Positions 53,101 through 62,062 of a stretch of 64,000 nucleotides of DNA are shown here, in pieces. The notes under the pieces are model-generated. The model saw only the letters and a list, made by a program, of their open reading frames with translations. It was not told the DNA's origin and did no database searches. Every line of letters starts with the position of its first letter. The first letter of the stretch is position 1. The position numbers and the translations under genes were made by a program. Source of the DNA: Lentzea waywayandensis (lineage in GTDB: Bacteria > Actinomycetota > Actinomycetes > Mycobacteriales > Pseudonocardiaceae); the NCBI RefSeq assembly GCF_900115955.1, contig NZ_FOYL01000017.1, forward strand, positions 107,715 through 171,714, read 5' to 3'.

Positions 53101-56100
53101 ATCGAACTCCTTGAACGTCGGGAAGCCGTTGACTGTCGGTGCCCACGGGAACGCGCTGTGGTCGAAGGCCATGCCGACGCCGAACGCGCGGATGAACTGG
53201 TCACCCTGCTGGTAGGTGCGCTTGATCTCCAGCGGGGCGATGTCGTCGACGACCAGGTCGGTCTGCTCGTCGACCAGCAGGCCGGTCGCGACGTCGACGG
53301 GGTCACCGGCCCGCTGGCCGCCCGTGGTCGGCGCGTTGGCAGGCGGGTTCTGGCCCCGCACCACGGTCATCGCGCCGGTCAGGCGGTAGAACTTCACGTC
53401 GGCGTCCGGCACGATCTGGCTGCCGTCCGCGGACACGGTGCCGTGGCCGTAGACGTGCCAGCCCTTGCCGTCCGGGTCGTAGTTGTAGAACTGGGTCCGC
53501 GTGCCCGGTGCTTCCTTGGTGTAGTTGGGGTAGACGATCGTGGCGCCCTGCGGGAACAGGTAGCCGCCACCGGGTTGCACGGTGAAGTACACCGGCACCT
53601 TCGACGGAGGCAACGGGAACGGCGCGCGGTCGATCGGGATCGGCGTGAGGCTGAGCTCGGTCACCACGTTGCCGTCGGCGTCGCGGATGACCGTGCCCGC
53701 GGGGATGCGGACCTCGAGGCCGGGAATCGCCTTCGTGGTCAGGACCGTCTCTTCGACCGTCGGGCTCGGCACCTGCACGACCGTCGACTTGTCGATCTCG
53801 GGCAGGAAGACCGTGTAGGGCAGGACGAGCACCTTGCCGGCCGCGATGTCCACGCCGATGTCGAAGGTGCCGAACGAACGGCCGGTGGTGCGGCCGTCCA
53901 CGCGCAGCGAGACGTGGCCTTCCTGGAGCCCGGCCAGGGTGAACCGGCCCTGATCGTCAGTCGTGGTCTTCTTGTCCCGAGCGCTGACCGTGACGCCGGA
54001 CAGCGGCTTGCCGTCCGTTGACTGGACGGTGCCGACCACGCCGGTGAAGCCGAAGGCGAACTGGAGCGGGCGTTCCCGCACCGGCTTCGGGTCGTAGCGG
54101 GTGGTCCAGTCGACGCCGTTGAGGTTCGCCGCGTCCGGACGCCACGGCAGGCCGTCGCAGGACGGTTCGGTGACCGGCTCCGCCTGCCGGTCCTCGGGCT
54201 GTGGCATGCCTTCCGGCGCGCGGCCCGGCAGGCCCTTGGGTGCCGCGGGATCAGCAGGGCGGCACCTCGGTTGGTCGAACGCCGGCTGCTTGATCTCGGT
54301 GGCCGGCGCCTGCGCGGTGGCCCGCTTGGTGATCGACACGTCCATCGAGCCGGTGACGCTGTTCGCCGGGTCGAAGACCAGGGTGTAGGTGCCGGTCGCT
54401 TTTAGCCTGGCGAAGAACTCGTAGGAGTCCGAGCTGAGGAAACGGCGCGTGGTCTCGACGGTGCCGTTCGGCGCGTACAGCGTGTAGTACGCCCCCATGT
54501 TGTCGGGGAAGTTCCGCTTGAGCGCCAGCTTGGGCAGGTCGTTCATGGTGCCGTCGAAGGTGAGCTTGCCGTTCTGCGAAGGCCTGCTGAAGGTCACCGT
54601 CTTGGCTGCACCGCTGTACTCGACCTTGCCGCCGTCCGCCTCCGACGACAGCATCAGCGTGAGCGGACCGCCGGTCGGCTCGGCGTCGGAGTTGACCGGT
54701 TCGATCGAGAACTGGTAGTTGCCCGTCGTCGGGAACTGGGTGATGTCGTGTCCGAGGAACGTGGACTGGTAAGCAGTGGTGTCCAACGCCAGGCCGTCCG
54801 GCTTGAGCACCCTCCACTTGACGAACGGGATCACGTCGGACTTCGCGCCGAACGACAGCCGCTGGCCCTGCTGGCCCGCGATCCGGCCGACGATCTTCTG
54901 ACCCGGCACCGCGATCGTCACGTTCGCGGGCGGCGCATCGGGTGCGATCACGCCGACGTCCTGCGGCTCGGACATGTTGAACGTGAAGTCACCGGTGACC
55001 GCGAAGTCGGGATCGACGAAGATCCGGTACTTGCCGGTCTCCGGCAGCGACGCGACCTCGAGCTTGCCGTCGATGACACTGCCGACCGAAGTGGTGCCGT
55101 TGGGCCGGTACAGCCTGATGGTGACCTTGCCGGGAACGCTCTTGCGCACCACCATCGTGAGCGACTTGCCCTGCACACCGTCGTAGTCGAGCCACATCTC
55201 GCGGCCGGGGCGGTCGAGCACCACCCTGGTGGCGGCGTTCACCGGCAGCTTGCCGCCCTCGGCCAGGGTCGAGAGCCACGCCTTGGCGGTACCGACGGCC
55301 TCCCACCCGCTGATGAACAGGTTGTGCACGCCGTTCTTCTTGATCCGCAGGTTGCGGGTCTCCGCGGTGCCTTCCTTCAGCTCGACCTGCTGGCCGTCCG
55401 GCTCGCTCATGATGCTGACCGGGTAGCCGGGACGGCCGTTCTCGCGCATGGTGTTGTCGGTGTGGCCCAGCACCAGCGGCTGATTCGCGGTGCCGGTGAA
55501 CTGCATCCGCACCGACTGACCCGGCCGGACCACCTGGTAGGAGGTCGGGTTGCCGTTGACCGCGAGCGAGCCCGCGTCGATCACGCTCGACAGCCACACC
55601 TTGCCGGAGCCGAGCTGGCCGGTGCCGAAGTTCGGGATGACCTTGTAGTTACCTGTCGTCTTGGCCTGGAACACCATCGTCGGCGTGTACTTGCCGAGCT
55701 GGGCCTCCCAGGTGCTCCGGCTGCCGTCCGGGTGCACGACGGTGACGCTGAAGACGTTGCCCGGCTCGCTGATGTCGGTGATGCCGAAGCTCATCCACTC
55801 ACCGGCGGTCGCGGTGAACGGCATCTCCGGCGCCGGTACGTTCTGCTTGATCGTGAACGGCACACCGGAGCCGTCCCTGGTCAGCTTGTCGCCGGTGAGC
55901 TCGCGCGACATCGTCACGCTCACCTTGCCCGCCGCGCCGTCGTCCGGTGCGACGACGATCGTGTACGTGCCGTTGTGCTTGAACTTCGGCAGGTCCTGGT
56001 GCAGTTTGCTGCCTGCCCACAGGTCGAGCGGGTCACCCAGCGCGCGGCGCGCGTAGTCGCCGCCGTACGGGGTGAACATCCACATCGCCGAGCGGACCGG

Positions 56101-59100
56101 GATGGTGTTGTTCTCCAGCTTGAGGTTCAGCGCGTCGCCGATCTTGCCGTCCACCAGCACCACAGCGGCCTTGCCGGCCGGGATGTCGAGGTTCAGCGGT
56201 GTGCCGATCGTGAGCCTGTCGCCGTGGACGAGGTTGGCGCTGACGAAACCCTTGGGTGCGACGAGGAAATCGCCCACGCTCGTCGCCTCGCCGCCCGGCG
56301 TGCGAACGGTGACCTTGCCCGAGGACGCGGCGACGGGCACTTCGACCACGAGCCTGGTCGGGGACGCCTCGCGCACCCGTGCCACGGTCTGGTGGAAGCG
56401 CACGACGTTGCGCACGACGTCCGGGTCGAACCCGGTGCCGGTGATCGTGATCGCCTGGCCGGCGTCACCCTTGTCAGTGGAGAGAGCAGTGATCGCCGGT
56501 GCGGTGACGTTGCGCGTCACCTGGAACGGACGCTGGCTCGAGACGGTCTTGCCGTTGGCGGTGACCCGAACCACGCCCGCGCCCACGCCCGGCGGCACGG
56601 TGACGGTGAGTCGGCTCGTGGTCGCCGCGGTCACCGGCGCGTTGATCCCGTCGAACGTGACCGTCGTGCCCTGGGTCGTGAACCCGGCACCGCTGATCTC
56701 GACGCTGCTGCCGATCGGTGCCCGCTGCGGAACGATCGCGAACAGCGCCGCGTCGCCCGTGCCGAACCGGTCGATGCTCGTGAGGTTGCCCGCGTCGTCG
56801 TAGCGGTAGGCCGCGGACTCACCGGAGTTGTTCGCGACACCGGCGAGTTGCCCTGCGGCGTCGTAGAAGTAGTCCCTCGGACCGGCGGGCGCGCCGACGA
56901 CGAACTCGTGCTTGACCGGGGCCGACAGCGCGCCGGTACCGGACACCTTCGACCAGACGGTCAGCGTGCGCCTGCCCGACCGGACCGGCGTGACCGCGAA
57001 CTGGGCCGCGCCGTTCGCGATCGTCTGTTCCTTGGGCGCCGCGTCGGAGTCGAGCTGATAGACAATGCTGTCGGCTTCGACCGTCCCTTGTGGACGAGCG
57101 GTCACGTTGCCGGCCTGGCCGATGGTGCCGTGCGGCTGACCATCCGCCGGGAAGTCGGTGGACGAGACCACCGGCGCGTCCGGTGCGGGCACCGGGAGAC
57201 CGCCGACCACGAAGATGTAGGTGGTCTGGGCGGACGTCTGTCCGTTGAGCGCCCACGCGGTCAGGGTGTGCGTGCCGCTCGTCGACGGGGTGAGCTGGAC
57301 CTGCGTCTCCCCCGCTGCCGCGACCGTGCTGACCGGGCCGTCGTCGAGGCGGTACCGGAAACCGTTGGCGTCCAGGCTCTTCAGCGTGAACGTGCCCGCC
57401 TGGCCGGGTGCGCCGTGCGGCTGACCGTCGGCCGGGTAGTCGGTGGAGGTGACCTCCGGCGCGCGCGGCGGTGCGGGTGCGGCGGGCGCTACCTTGAACC
57501 GGTGCTGCGCGGCCGCTGACTCCTCACCGTTGGCGCCCAAAGCCTTGACCGTCAGCACGTGCTCGCCTGCGGTCGGCGGCGTGATCTTCGCTTGGGCCTT
57601 GGCCTTGCCGGCGACGTCGTTCGTCGCGCCGCCGTCGAGCTGGTAACGGAAGCCGGTGATCGGGTCGGTTCCGGTGGCCTTGAAGGTGAACGTGCCTTCG
57701 CGGCCAGGTGCGCCGTGCTCGGCGTTGTCGGACGGGTAGTCGGCCGAGGTGACGAGCGGTGTGCCCACTGCGGCCGCGCCGATCGTGGCCGGCTCGGACT
57801 CGACGGACGGGTCGGCACCGATCGCGACGACCTCGACCGCGGTCGCGTTGGCGGGGACCAGGCTCAGCTTCGTCCTGCCGTCGAGCTTCTGGAAGATCCA
57901 CTCACCGTTCCAGCGGTACTTGACCGCGGTGGCGCCTTCTGCTGTGAAGACACCGTTCTCGTGCTGCACGACCGGCTTGCCGAGCGAGGCGACGCGGGTG
58001 GCGTGCAGCGAGAACTCGGACTGCTCGCCGGTGCCGTCGACGCTCGCGACCTCCAGCACCTGCGTGCCCTTCGCGGGCGGCGCGATGGCGACCTCGGCGG
58101 TGCCGGTGGGCGCGGGCAGGCGCGTGAACGCGTGCTGACCCTGCCAGCGGTAGCGGAACTCCGAGGCGCCCGGCGAACTGAAGTTGAACTTGCCCGGCTG
58201 CTTCGGTGCGCCGTGCGTCTTGTCGTCCGCCGGGTAGTCCGTGGACGTCACGCTCGGCCGCACGGTCGTGTTCGGCGTGAAGGTGGTGACGAGAACCTGG
58301 TCGCGCATGGCGAGCGGAAGACCCGTGCGCTGCTGGGCCACCGCGGTCTTCACAGCGGTGGAGACGTTCTCGTCGCCAAGGCGCGCGTTCTCGATGTTCT
58401 GGCCGGACAGCAGCGAGTTGTCCCACGTGTCCGCGCCGGTGCGGACGAGTTGGGTGAGCTCCCATGCGCCGTCCGGCACTGAGAAGACGACCGAACCGTT
58501 CTCGATCCTGGTGAGCACCGGACCGGCTTTGGTGGTGGCGCGCTCGGCCACGAACACGGTGCGCTGCTTCGCATCCACCGCGCGGATCACGCCGTCGTGT
58601 TCCAGCAGCGCGAGGCCGCGGGTGCTGATCGGGAACCGGACGTCCTGCTTGCCCTGCCCGGTAACGGTGATCCGGAACCCGTCCGGCAGCGCCTGGACCT
58701 TGACGTCCGGGTAGGTCGCGGTGTCACCGCCGACCTGCGGCGCCTCCTGCGGAGACGGTCCCCAGCCGAGGACCGTGCCGTCGTCCTCGATCGTGACCAG
58801 TGGCTCGTCGGGCTCGTCGGCCACGCGCAGGTCGAGCGCCGACGCCTTGGGCTTCAGGGTGGCCGGGTCGATGGTGGTGTCGACCGGCATCCAGCCGTTG
58901 TCGGTGCGCACCCGCTGCGGCACGGCGTGCTGTGTGACGGTCATCGTGCCGTCGGCGTTGGCAGCGACCAACCTCGTGGAGGTGGTCAGCAGTGCGACGT
59001 CGACGGGCCCGTCACATGCCGCTGCAGCGGCACGAGCAGACGGCCCGTCGGGTCTGCTCCCCGGACATTCCTCGCTCGACATCCAGTTGACCACCACGGC

Positions 59101-59157
59101 CAGTGAGATGACGAGCAACGCGACTACCGAGAACGTGACAAGGCGTCTTGCCCCCAC
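50140..59157 (-). CDS. Giant Rhs/YD-repeat polymorphic toxin with HNH-like nuclease tip
   Basis: 3005 aa, surface or secreted; N-terminal hydrophobic helix (VTFSVVALLVISLAVVVNW). In order: beta region; four repeats of about 100-165 residues starting near 305, 470, 572 and 670 ([TS]S.DYP.D...HGAP); a stray YD unit; two IPT/TIG domains about 806-956; a long beta region; a carboxypeptidase-regulatory-like domain about 1714-1765; the Rhs entry block VDVATGLLVDEQTDLVVDDI about 1956; YD repeats to about 2800; the core end SRYYSPVLQRFLSEDAIGFA. The tip (about 2890-3005) has CWRCGQ, NMHLGHKNVPTSKKGNLEP and CNLSAGNRG, an HNH/treble-clef nuclease pattern. GTG with GGAGG 5 nt upstream. Confidence 0.9.
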   Translation of the reverse strand: MGARRLVTFSVVALLVISLAVVVNWMSSEECPGSRPDGPSARAAAAACDGPVDVALLTTSTRLVAANADGTMTVTQHAVPQRVRTDNGWMPVDTTIDPATLKPKASALDLRVADEPDEPLVTIEDDGTVLGWGPSPQEAPQVGGDTATYPDVKVQALPDGFRITVTGQGKQDVRFPISTRGLALLEHDGVIRAVDAKQRTVFVAERATTKAGPVLTRIENGSVVFSVPDGAWELTQLVRTGADTWDNSLLSGQNIENARLGDENVSTAVKTAVAQQRTGLPLAMRDQVLVTTFTPNTTVRPSVTSTDYPADDKTHGAPKQPGKFNFSSPGASEFRYRWQGQHAFTRLPAPTGTAEVAIAPPAKGTQVLEVASVDGTGEQSEFSLHATRVASLGKPVVQHENGVFTAEGATAVKYRWNGEWIFQKLDGRTKLSLVPANATAVEVVAIGADPSVESEPATIGAAAVGTPLVTSADYPSDNAEHGAPGREGTFTFKATGTDPITGFRYQLDGGATNDVAGKAKAQAKITPPTAGEHVLTVKALGANGEESAAAQHRFKVAPAAPAPPRAPEVTSTDYPADGQPHGAPGQAGTFTLKSLDANGFRYRLDDGPVSTVAAAGETQVQLTPSTSGTHTLTAWALNGQTSAQTTYIFVVGGLPVPAPDAPVVSSTDFPADGQPHGTIGQAGNVTARPQGTVEADSIVYQLDSDAAPKEQTIANGAAQFAVTPVRSGRRTLTVWSKVSGTGALSAPVKHEFVVGAPAGPRDYFYDAAGQLAGVANNSGESAAYRYDDAGNLTSIDRFGTGDAALFAIVPQRAPIGSSVEISGAGFTTQGTTVTFDGINAPVTAATTSRLTVTVPPGVGAGVVRVTANGKTVSSQRPFQVTRNVTAPAITALSTDKGDAGQAITITGTGFDPDVVRNVVRFHQTVARVREASPTRLVVEVPVAASSGKVTVRTPGGEATSVGDFLVAPKGFVSANLVHGDRLTIGTPLNLDIPAGKAAVVLVDGKIGDALNLKLENNTIPVRSAMWMFTPYGGDYARRALGDPLDLWAGSKLHQDLPKFKHNGTYTIVVAPDDGAAGKVSVTMSRELTGDKLTRDGSGVPFTIKQNVPAPEMPFTATAGEWMSFGITDISEPGNVFSVTVVHPDGSRSTWEAQLGKYTPTMVFQAKTTGNYKVIPNFGTGQLGSGKVWLSSVIDAGSLAVNGNPTSYQVVRPGQSVRMQFTGTANQPLVLGHTDNTMRENGRPGYPVSIMSEPDGQQVELKEGTAETRNLRIKKNGVHNLFISGWEAVGTAKAWLSTLAEGGKLPVNAATRVVLDRPGREMWLDYDGVQGKSLTMVVRKSVPGKVTIRLYRPNGTTSVGSVIDGKLEVASLPETGKYRIFVDPDFAVTGDFTFNMSEPQDVGVIAPDAPPANVTIAVPGQKIVGRIAGQQGQRLSFGAKSDVIPFVKWRVLKPDGLALDTTAYQSTFLGHDITQFPTTGNYQFSIEPVNSDAEPTGGPLTLMLSSEADGGKVEYSGAAKTVTFSRPSQNGKLTFDGTMNDLPKLALKRNFPDNMGAYYTLYAPNGTVETTRRFLSSDSYEFFARLKATGTYTLVFDPANSVTGSMDVSITKRATAQAPATEIKQPAFDQPRCRPADPAAPKGLPGRAPEGMPQPEDRQAEPVTEPSCDGLPWRPDAANLNGVDWTTRYDPKPVRERPLQFAFGFTGVVGTVQSTDGKPLSGVTVSARDKKTTTDDQGRFTLAGLQEGHVSLRVDGRTTGRSFGTFDIGVDIAAGKVLVLPYTVFLPEIDKSTVVQVPSPTVEETVLTTKAIPGLEVRIPAGTVIRDADGNVVTELSLTPIPIDRAPFPLPPSKVPVYFTVQPGGGYLFPQGATIVYPNYTKEAPGTRTQFYNYDPDGKGWHVYGHGTVSADGSQIVPDADVKFYRLTGAMTVVRGQNPPANAPTTGGQRAGDPVDVATGLLVDEQTDLVVDDIAPLEIKRTYQQGDQFIRAFGVGMAFDHSAFPWAPTVNGFPTFKEFDLVQGDGAKIHFTRTTPGGDYAGAVFKADPTPSKFEGAVAVWNDAGWDVTLRDGSIIVIGEEAPLHEIRDKYGNTTTITRAPAPPGTDGKVRTDGPITQITTPSGRWVKFTYDEANPPRVKSIEDNIGRRVSYTYYPTGHLDTVTGVEGGTTKYTWDAKGLLKTITDARQNVHLTNEYDDKNRVKLQTAADNGVTKFEYTDVNGKITETKMTDPRGAVQRFVFNDKGMVTSDTKAFGTEFAQETITEYEADGVRRKAVIDPLKRRTTFAYDARNYIKEITELAGTADARTEKWERNGPNGELTKYTDEFLKDTVYELDARGTVKSVTDRANRKTLFESNEKGLVTKVTDPAAKFSTTDYAGFDRIRSTDPLGRVSMAGFDAIGRKVVETNPLGVVAETAYTLTGLTASETDGLGRTTSYEYDRNGNKTKVVDPRRGETIMHYNAINKLRSVTDANGVSWGADAVYDKNGNLEKYTSRRGIVTEHKYDPLNRLYESVFGAESKFTHTFDAGDRTKSTVDSAAGTSTFDYDLLDRIKEETTPHGTVSFSYNATVRDQVMTIAGRGATRTLYDAKGDLQDIQQAGTAVSSVSRDAVGRTKRIGAPGTGIGQTYTYDDAGNVKTITYPAGLGELNYDYDAAGQPIRVSGAASRTMLPEPFGPAHYDRANRLITIGATAVEYDQDGNLVFDGTTRYSWNARGQLASISGPAGSARFDYLADGRRVGRTVAGITTNYLYDGVNPTQEKVNGQVAANLTASGVDGFHLRNSRRFLTDATGDAVALVDTAGAGAAYSYEPFGRTYTTGNDDGNAFQFTRREDDGTGLYFFRSRYYSPVLQRFLSEDAIGFAGGINLHAYVGNRPTVFSDPSGEAATRTPHVKRDGEGSTAAEIAASSGGPTGGIRKGQNKVRQDLLDAQDPPYTCWRCGQQSSNPANMHLGHKNVPTSKKGNLEPENVCLEGAACNLSAGNRGKVKKGSSCAERGSCGAPYGRTD

Positions 59158-59264
59158 GACTACCTCCAGCGCGACAGGCAGACCTTCCCCCGAGGCCTCG
59201 TCTCACCCTTGCGCCGTGGTCTATCTGGTCGCTCTCTTCTCCCTCTCGTCTCGCTCTCGCGCCC

Positions 59265-59534
59265 TTACGGGGCAGCGTTCTTCACGCAGTCGAGCACCGC
59301 CTGGTCCGGCTCCCGGTCCGTCGACTGGCCCTGCACGAACGCGGTGCGTTCCTCCTCGGGCCTGGTCATGTACCAGTCGGCGATGCACTCGACGGCAATG
59401 TCCGGCGTGTCCTTGGTGTTCGGATCAGCCTTGATCTTGGCGACGACGTCCTGCTTGGTCGGCCCGGACTCCGCGCACGCGCCCGCGCTCAGAAGGAGCA
59501 CGAGCAACACGACAACTACCCCCAGCTTGCTCAT
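59265..59534 (-). CDS. Small secreted or lipid-anchored protein
   Basis: 89 aa. Signal MSKLGVVVVLLVLLLSAGAC ends at a Cys that may be lipidated, though the residues before it (SAGAC) are not a perfect lipobox. The mature part (PTKQDVVAKIKADPNTKDTP, then EERTAFVQGQSTDREPDQAV) is helical with two further Cys. ATG at 59534; longer in-frame starts lack a signal. It lies 107 bp upstream of the Rhs gene on the same strand and could be part of its transcript. No known family recognised. Confidence 0.65.
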   Translation of the reverse strand: MSKLGVVVVLLVLLLSAGACAESGPTKQDVVAKIKADPNTKDTPDIAVECIADWYMTRPEEERTAFVQGQSTDREPDQAVLDCVKNAAP

Positions 59535-60023
59535 GACTCCCGAGCATAGAAGCCCCGTCCATTCGGCAACGCCGTCGAGGACGGGCTCCGCCACCACGTG
59601 CTCGTCCGCCGTACGGGCTCGGCCGACGAGACCATCGACGACCTCGGCCGGCAGCCCACCGACGTCCTCGCGCGGGCTGGAGCCCAGCTGGTGGGTGCTG
59701 GAGCTCGGCGAGCGCGGCTTCCGCAGTTCCCGCATCCCTCAACGGCGATCTTGGAAGTCTGTTGGACAGCAGATCAGCGGTGACGCGCGATTGGTACTGG
59801 ATTTGGTCGACACTGAAATAACTATGAACACAGGATTAGGGCGCAGGCTGCTGCGTGACGATGAAGTAGCTCGTCAGTTGGTGAACGAGGTGGCAGGCCT
59901 GCAACTCGCTCACCAACCTCCCCGATTGGGGCATGCCCCGTTCAGCTCCTCGCTTGGAGTGTTTCCAAGCGGTACCAAGGAACTCGCACAGTGTGCTCGG
60001 TGAGCACCAGGCGAGGGGATCCC
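59535..60023. other. Gap; small hairpin, no gene recognised
   Basis: Plus-strand frames around 59598 and 59680 (SWWVLELGERGF) have no start or family support and may be gene debris. An 8-bp inverted repeat CGCTTGGA...TCCAAGCG lies at 59951-59971, just before the phosphotransferase gene, and could be an operator or attenuator. 59800-59850 is AT-richer than its surroundings and may hold that gene's promoter. Confidence 0.4.
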
Positions 60024-60896
60024 GTGTCTGAACAGCTTGACCACCCACCCGTGCTCGACAGCGACGGCCGAACGTTGAGCGTCGACCTGAGCGAAGCCGA
60101 CGCGCAGTTTCGGCAGTGGATGCACGAAAATCTCAGCCACGCCGCCGACTACTTCGGTCTCACCGTTGCCGGGCAAGTCCGGCTCGGTTGGCTGGACCGG
60201 TCGATCAGCGCACCTGTCCGAGCATCCGGCCGGCAGCTCTGGCTTCGGGTGGTGTCCGAGGACAAGCAGTGGATCGGCGGCGACTTCTGGACCGGCAACC
60301 TCGACGCCAACGTGTTCAACACACTGTCCAAGCCGCAGGTTCTCGATGTCTACGAGTGGGAAGAGTGGCGGCAGCAACGTGCCGAGCTGATGACCTTGGC
60401 GCCAGGTTCACCCTGCTCACCCACCGACTCCGTGCGCCACGCGATCGACCTTCCCGATGAATGGTGGGCGGAACTCCGCAGCGCGATCAAGGTAATCGCG
60501 GCGACGCCGACCGACCGGGTCAACGCCGATCAGGCTTTGATCACAGGAAGGATCCAGCAGCACTTCGGAAACTCCGTGAACCCCGTGGTCCGCCAATGGG
60601 AAACCGTGCACGGCGACCTGCATTGGGCCAACCTGATGGGACCGGACTTCAAGCTGCTGGACTGGGAGTCGTGGGGCCGCAGTCCAGCAGGGACAGACGC
60701 AGCCACGCTGCTCTGCTACAGCCTTCTCGTGCCGGAAACCGCCGAACGAGTGCGCGACACCTTCGCCCACGTGCTCGACACCGACCCCGGCCAACTCGCT
60801 CAGCTCTACGTCGCATCCCGCCTGCTGCACCGAGTCGACAAGGGCGACCACCCCGACCTCGCCGCACCGCTCAAGAAACTCGTCGAGACCTTGTAA
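60024..60896 (+). CDS. Aminoglycoside-phosphotransferase-fold kinase
   Basis: 290 aa. Catalytic loop VHGDLHWANLMG and metal Asp in FKLLDWESWGRSPAGTDAAT, the APH/choline kinase signature; N-lobe with RLGWLDRSISAPVRASGRQL and WIGGDFWTGNLDANVF. Such proteins phosphorylate hydroxyls of small molecules; the substrate is open and resistance is not shown. GTG at 60024 with AGGGG 6 nt upstream. Monocistronic by spacing; the remnant HAD fragment follows 52 bp later. Confidence 0.8.
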   Translation: MSEQLDHPPVLDSDGRTLSVDLSEADAQFRQWMHENLSHAADYFGLTVAGQVRLGWLDRSISAPVRASGRQLWLRVVSEDKQWIGGDFWTGNLDANVFNTLSKPQVLDVYEWEEWRQQRAELMTLAPGSPCSPTDSVRHAIDLPDEWWAELRSAIKVIAATPTDRVNADQALITGRIQQHFGNSVNPVVRQWETVHGDLHWANLMGPDFKLLDWESWGRSPAGTDAATLLCYSLLVPETAERVRDTFAHVLDTDPGQLAQLYVASRLLHRVDKGDHPDLAAPLKKLVETL

Positions 60897-60948
60897 GCCG
60901 ACTGGATCGGCGTACCGCGGCACACGTTCTCGACCGTTCTGGGGCGCG

Positions 60949-61137
60949 GTGACCGTCTCTGGAAGAGACAACGCGGAGACCCTCCAGTACTTTCGCCCAG
61001 GCTTCAATGTCGCGCACGAGCGGCTGTTGCGCGAGGACGCCGGGCTAGGTGAACGGATTGAGGAACAGGACCTCTACCCCGACGTCCGGTCAAGCCTCAC
61101 GGCGCTGCAGGGCCTTGGACTCCGGGTCCTCTCGGAA
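60949..61137 (+). pseudogene. HAD-family hydrolase fragment
   Basis: Reads LQYFRPGFNVAHERLLREDA, then QDLYPDVRSSLTALQGLGLR, the cap and helper part of actinomycete HAD proteins (usual pattern DLYPDVrpaLaaLra.G..vGIaGNQ). Similarity stops near 61135, before the GNQ motif, and the N-terminal Asp nucleophile region is absent. About 60 codons survive. Confidence 0.55.
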
Positions 61138-61242
61138 GAGGTCACCCCAGGTGCTGACGAGCACCATCGAACTGCATCGATGAGCTGTCCATATTGGACG
61201 ATCAGCCGGTGCGGCCCCAGATGCTTCCAGAAGCCGCTCCGC

Positions 61243-61608
61243 TCACGCAGTCGGCGTAAGGCGAACAACGAGCTGCCGAAGCTCACGATCAACATCAACG
61301 TCAAGAAGGCGAAGTTTGCGTTCCGCCTGGTCCCTAATCGACTGATCGAACAGCGGTTCGTACCACGGCAGGAGAACCCACATCTCCACACTGGCGTCAA
61401 GTCGATTGAGTTCTTGCAGTCTCCACAAGCCATAGGTCGGCTTGGGGTCCAGCACAAGCCAACGTGCGGCTTCCACCGCGCCGTGGTCGGTCAACATGCG
61501 TCGGAAAATTGTCGCCGGGTAGCCAAGTCGAGCGAGCTCGTTCACTCCCCGCTGCATGTCACCGCTGAACCGCTGTACGAGCTCCGCATGCTCTGCCGAC
61601 GCACTCAC
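61243..61608 (-). CDS. Conserved hypothetical protein, 121 aa
   Basis: Soluble, helical. The pattern DHGAVEAARWLVLDPKPTYGLWRLQELNRL (split: DHGAVEAARWL, LWRLQELNRLDASVEMWVL) followed by WYEPLFDQSIRDQAERKLRL matches a small family common in actinobacteria (GaV.AArrLl...pt.Gf..LwelgRLDLtvEalVl...y..LFt..Er..Ar.rL). Function unknown. It looks complete from MSASAEHAELVQRFSGDM to a TGA inside unrelated sequence. Confidence 0.6.
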   Translation of the reverse strand: MSASAEHAELVQRFSGDMQRGVNELARLGYPATIFRRMLTDHGAVEAARWLVLDPKPTYGLWRLQELNRLDASVEMWVLLPWYEPLFDQSIRDQAERKLRLLDVDVDRELRQLVVRLTPTA

Positions 61609-61752
61609 AACCTGCCCATCGCTCGGCAGCGTCGCGGCGTTAGTACACCCATTACGCCAGTCCGGTGTGATGATTCAGCGCCGGCAGCAGTTGCACTTCG
61701 TTGCAGCGCGACCGGTGCAACGGCACATCCGATCTGCCAGGCGAAGGGTTTG

Positions 61753-61924
61753 TCAGATGACCTTGACTGCCGCGTTCGCCTGGAAAGACACGTGCACGTG
61801 GTCCAGTGGTTGGCCATGAGACCGCCAGGGTCCTTCATCGCGGACCAGCCGCTGCCGTCGTTGTAGCAATGTCCTTCGCCAGCAACTGCCAACTCACTCC
61901 GAGGGCCTGCTGGTCGTGTGCGAA
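61753..61924 (-). pseudogene. Secreted cell-wall hydrolase-type C-terminal domain, two frameshifts
   Basis: Three frames join into one pattern: FAHDQQALGVSWQLLAKDI, then YNDGSGWSAMKDPGGLMANH, then DHVHVSFQANAAVKV and stop. The blocks (qaLGVsw...W..M.DpG...aNH.DHVHVSF) match the metal-binding C-terminal domain of ARB_07466-like or M15-type secreted proteins. No signal or start remains. The rest of the gap 61609-62062 shows no gene. Confidence 0.55.
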
Positions 61925-62062
61925 ACGAGCTGAACGGCCGCGACCGGGCGCGCCTCGTACCCGGCGGCCGTTCTGGGTCTCGGAACTCCGACGCAACGCT
62001 GTAGGAGCCTGCGGGGACTTCCAGGTGTGAGGACCACTGCGGAGCGAGAGCGGGAGCGGCAC

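Noticed and set aside
49621..58482. Very long plus-strand frames opposite the Rhs gene (for example 54748-57519)
   Set aside because: GC-rich antisense frames without start sites or recognisable domains; the minus strand carries clear Rhs, IPT and YD motifs.
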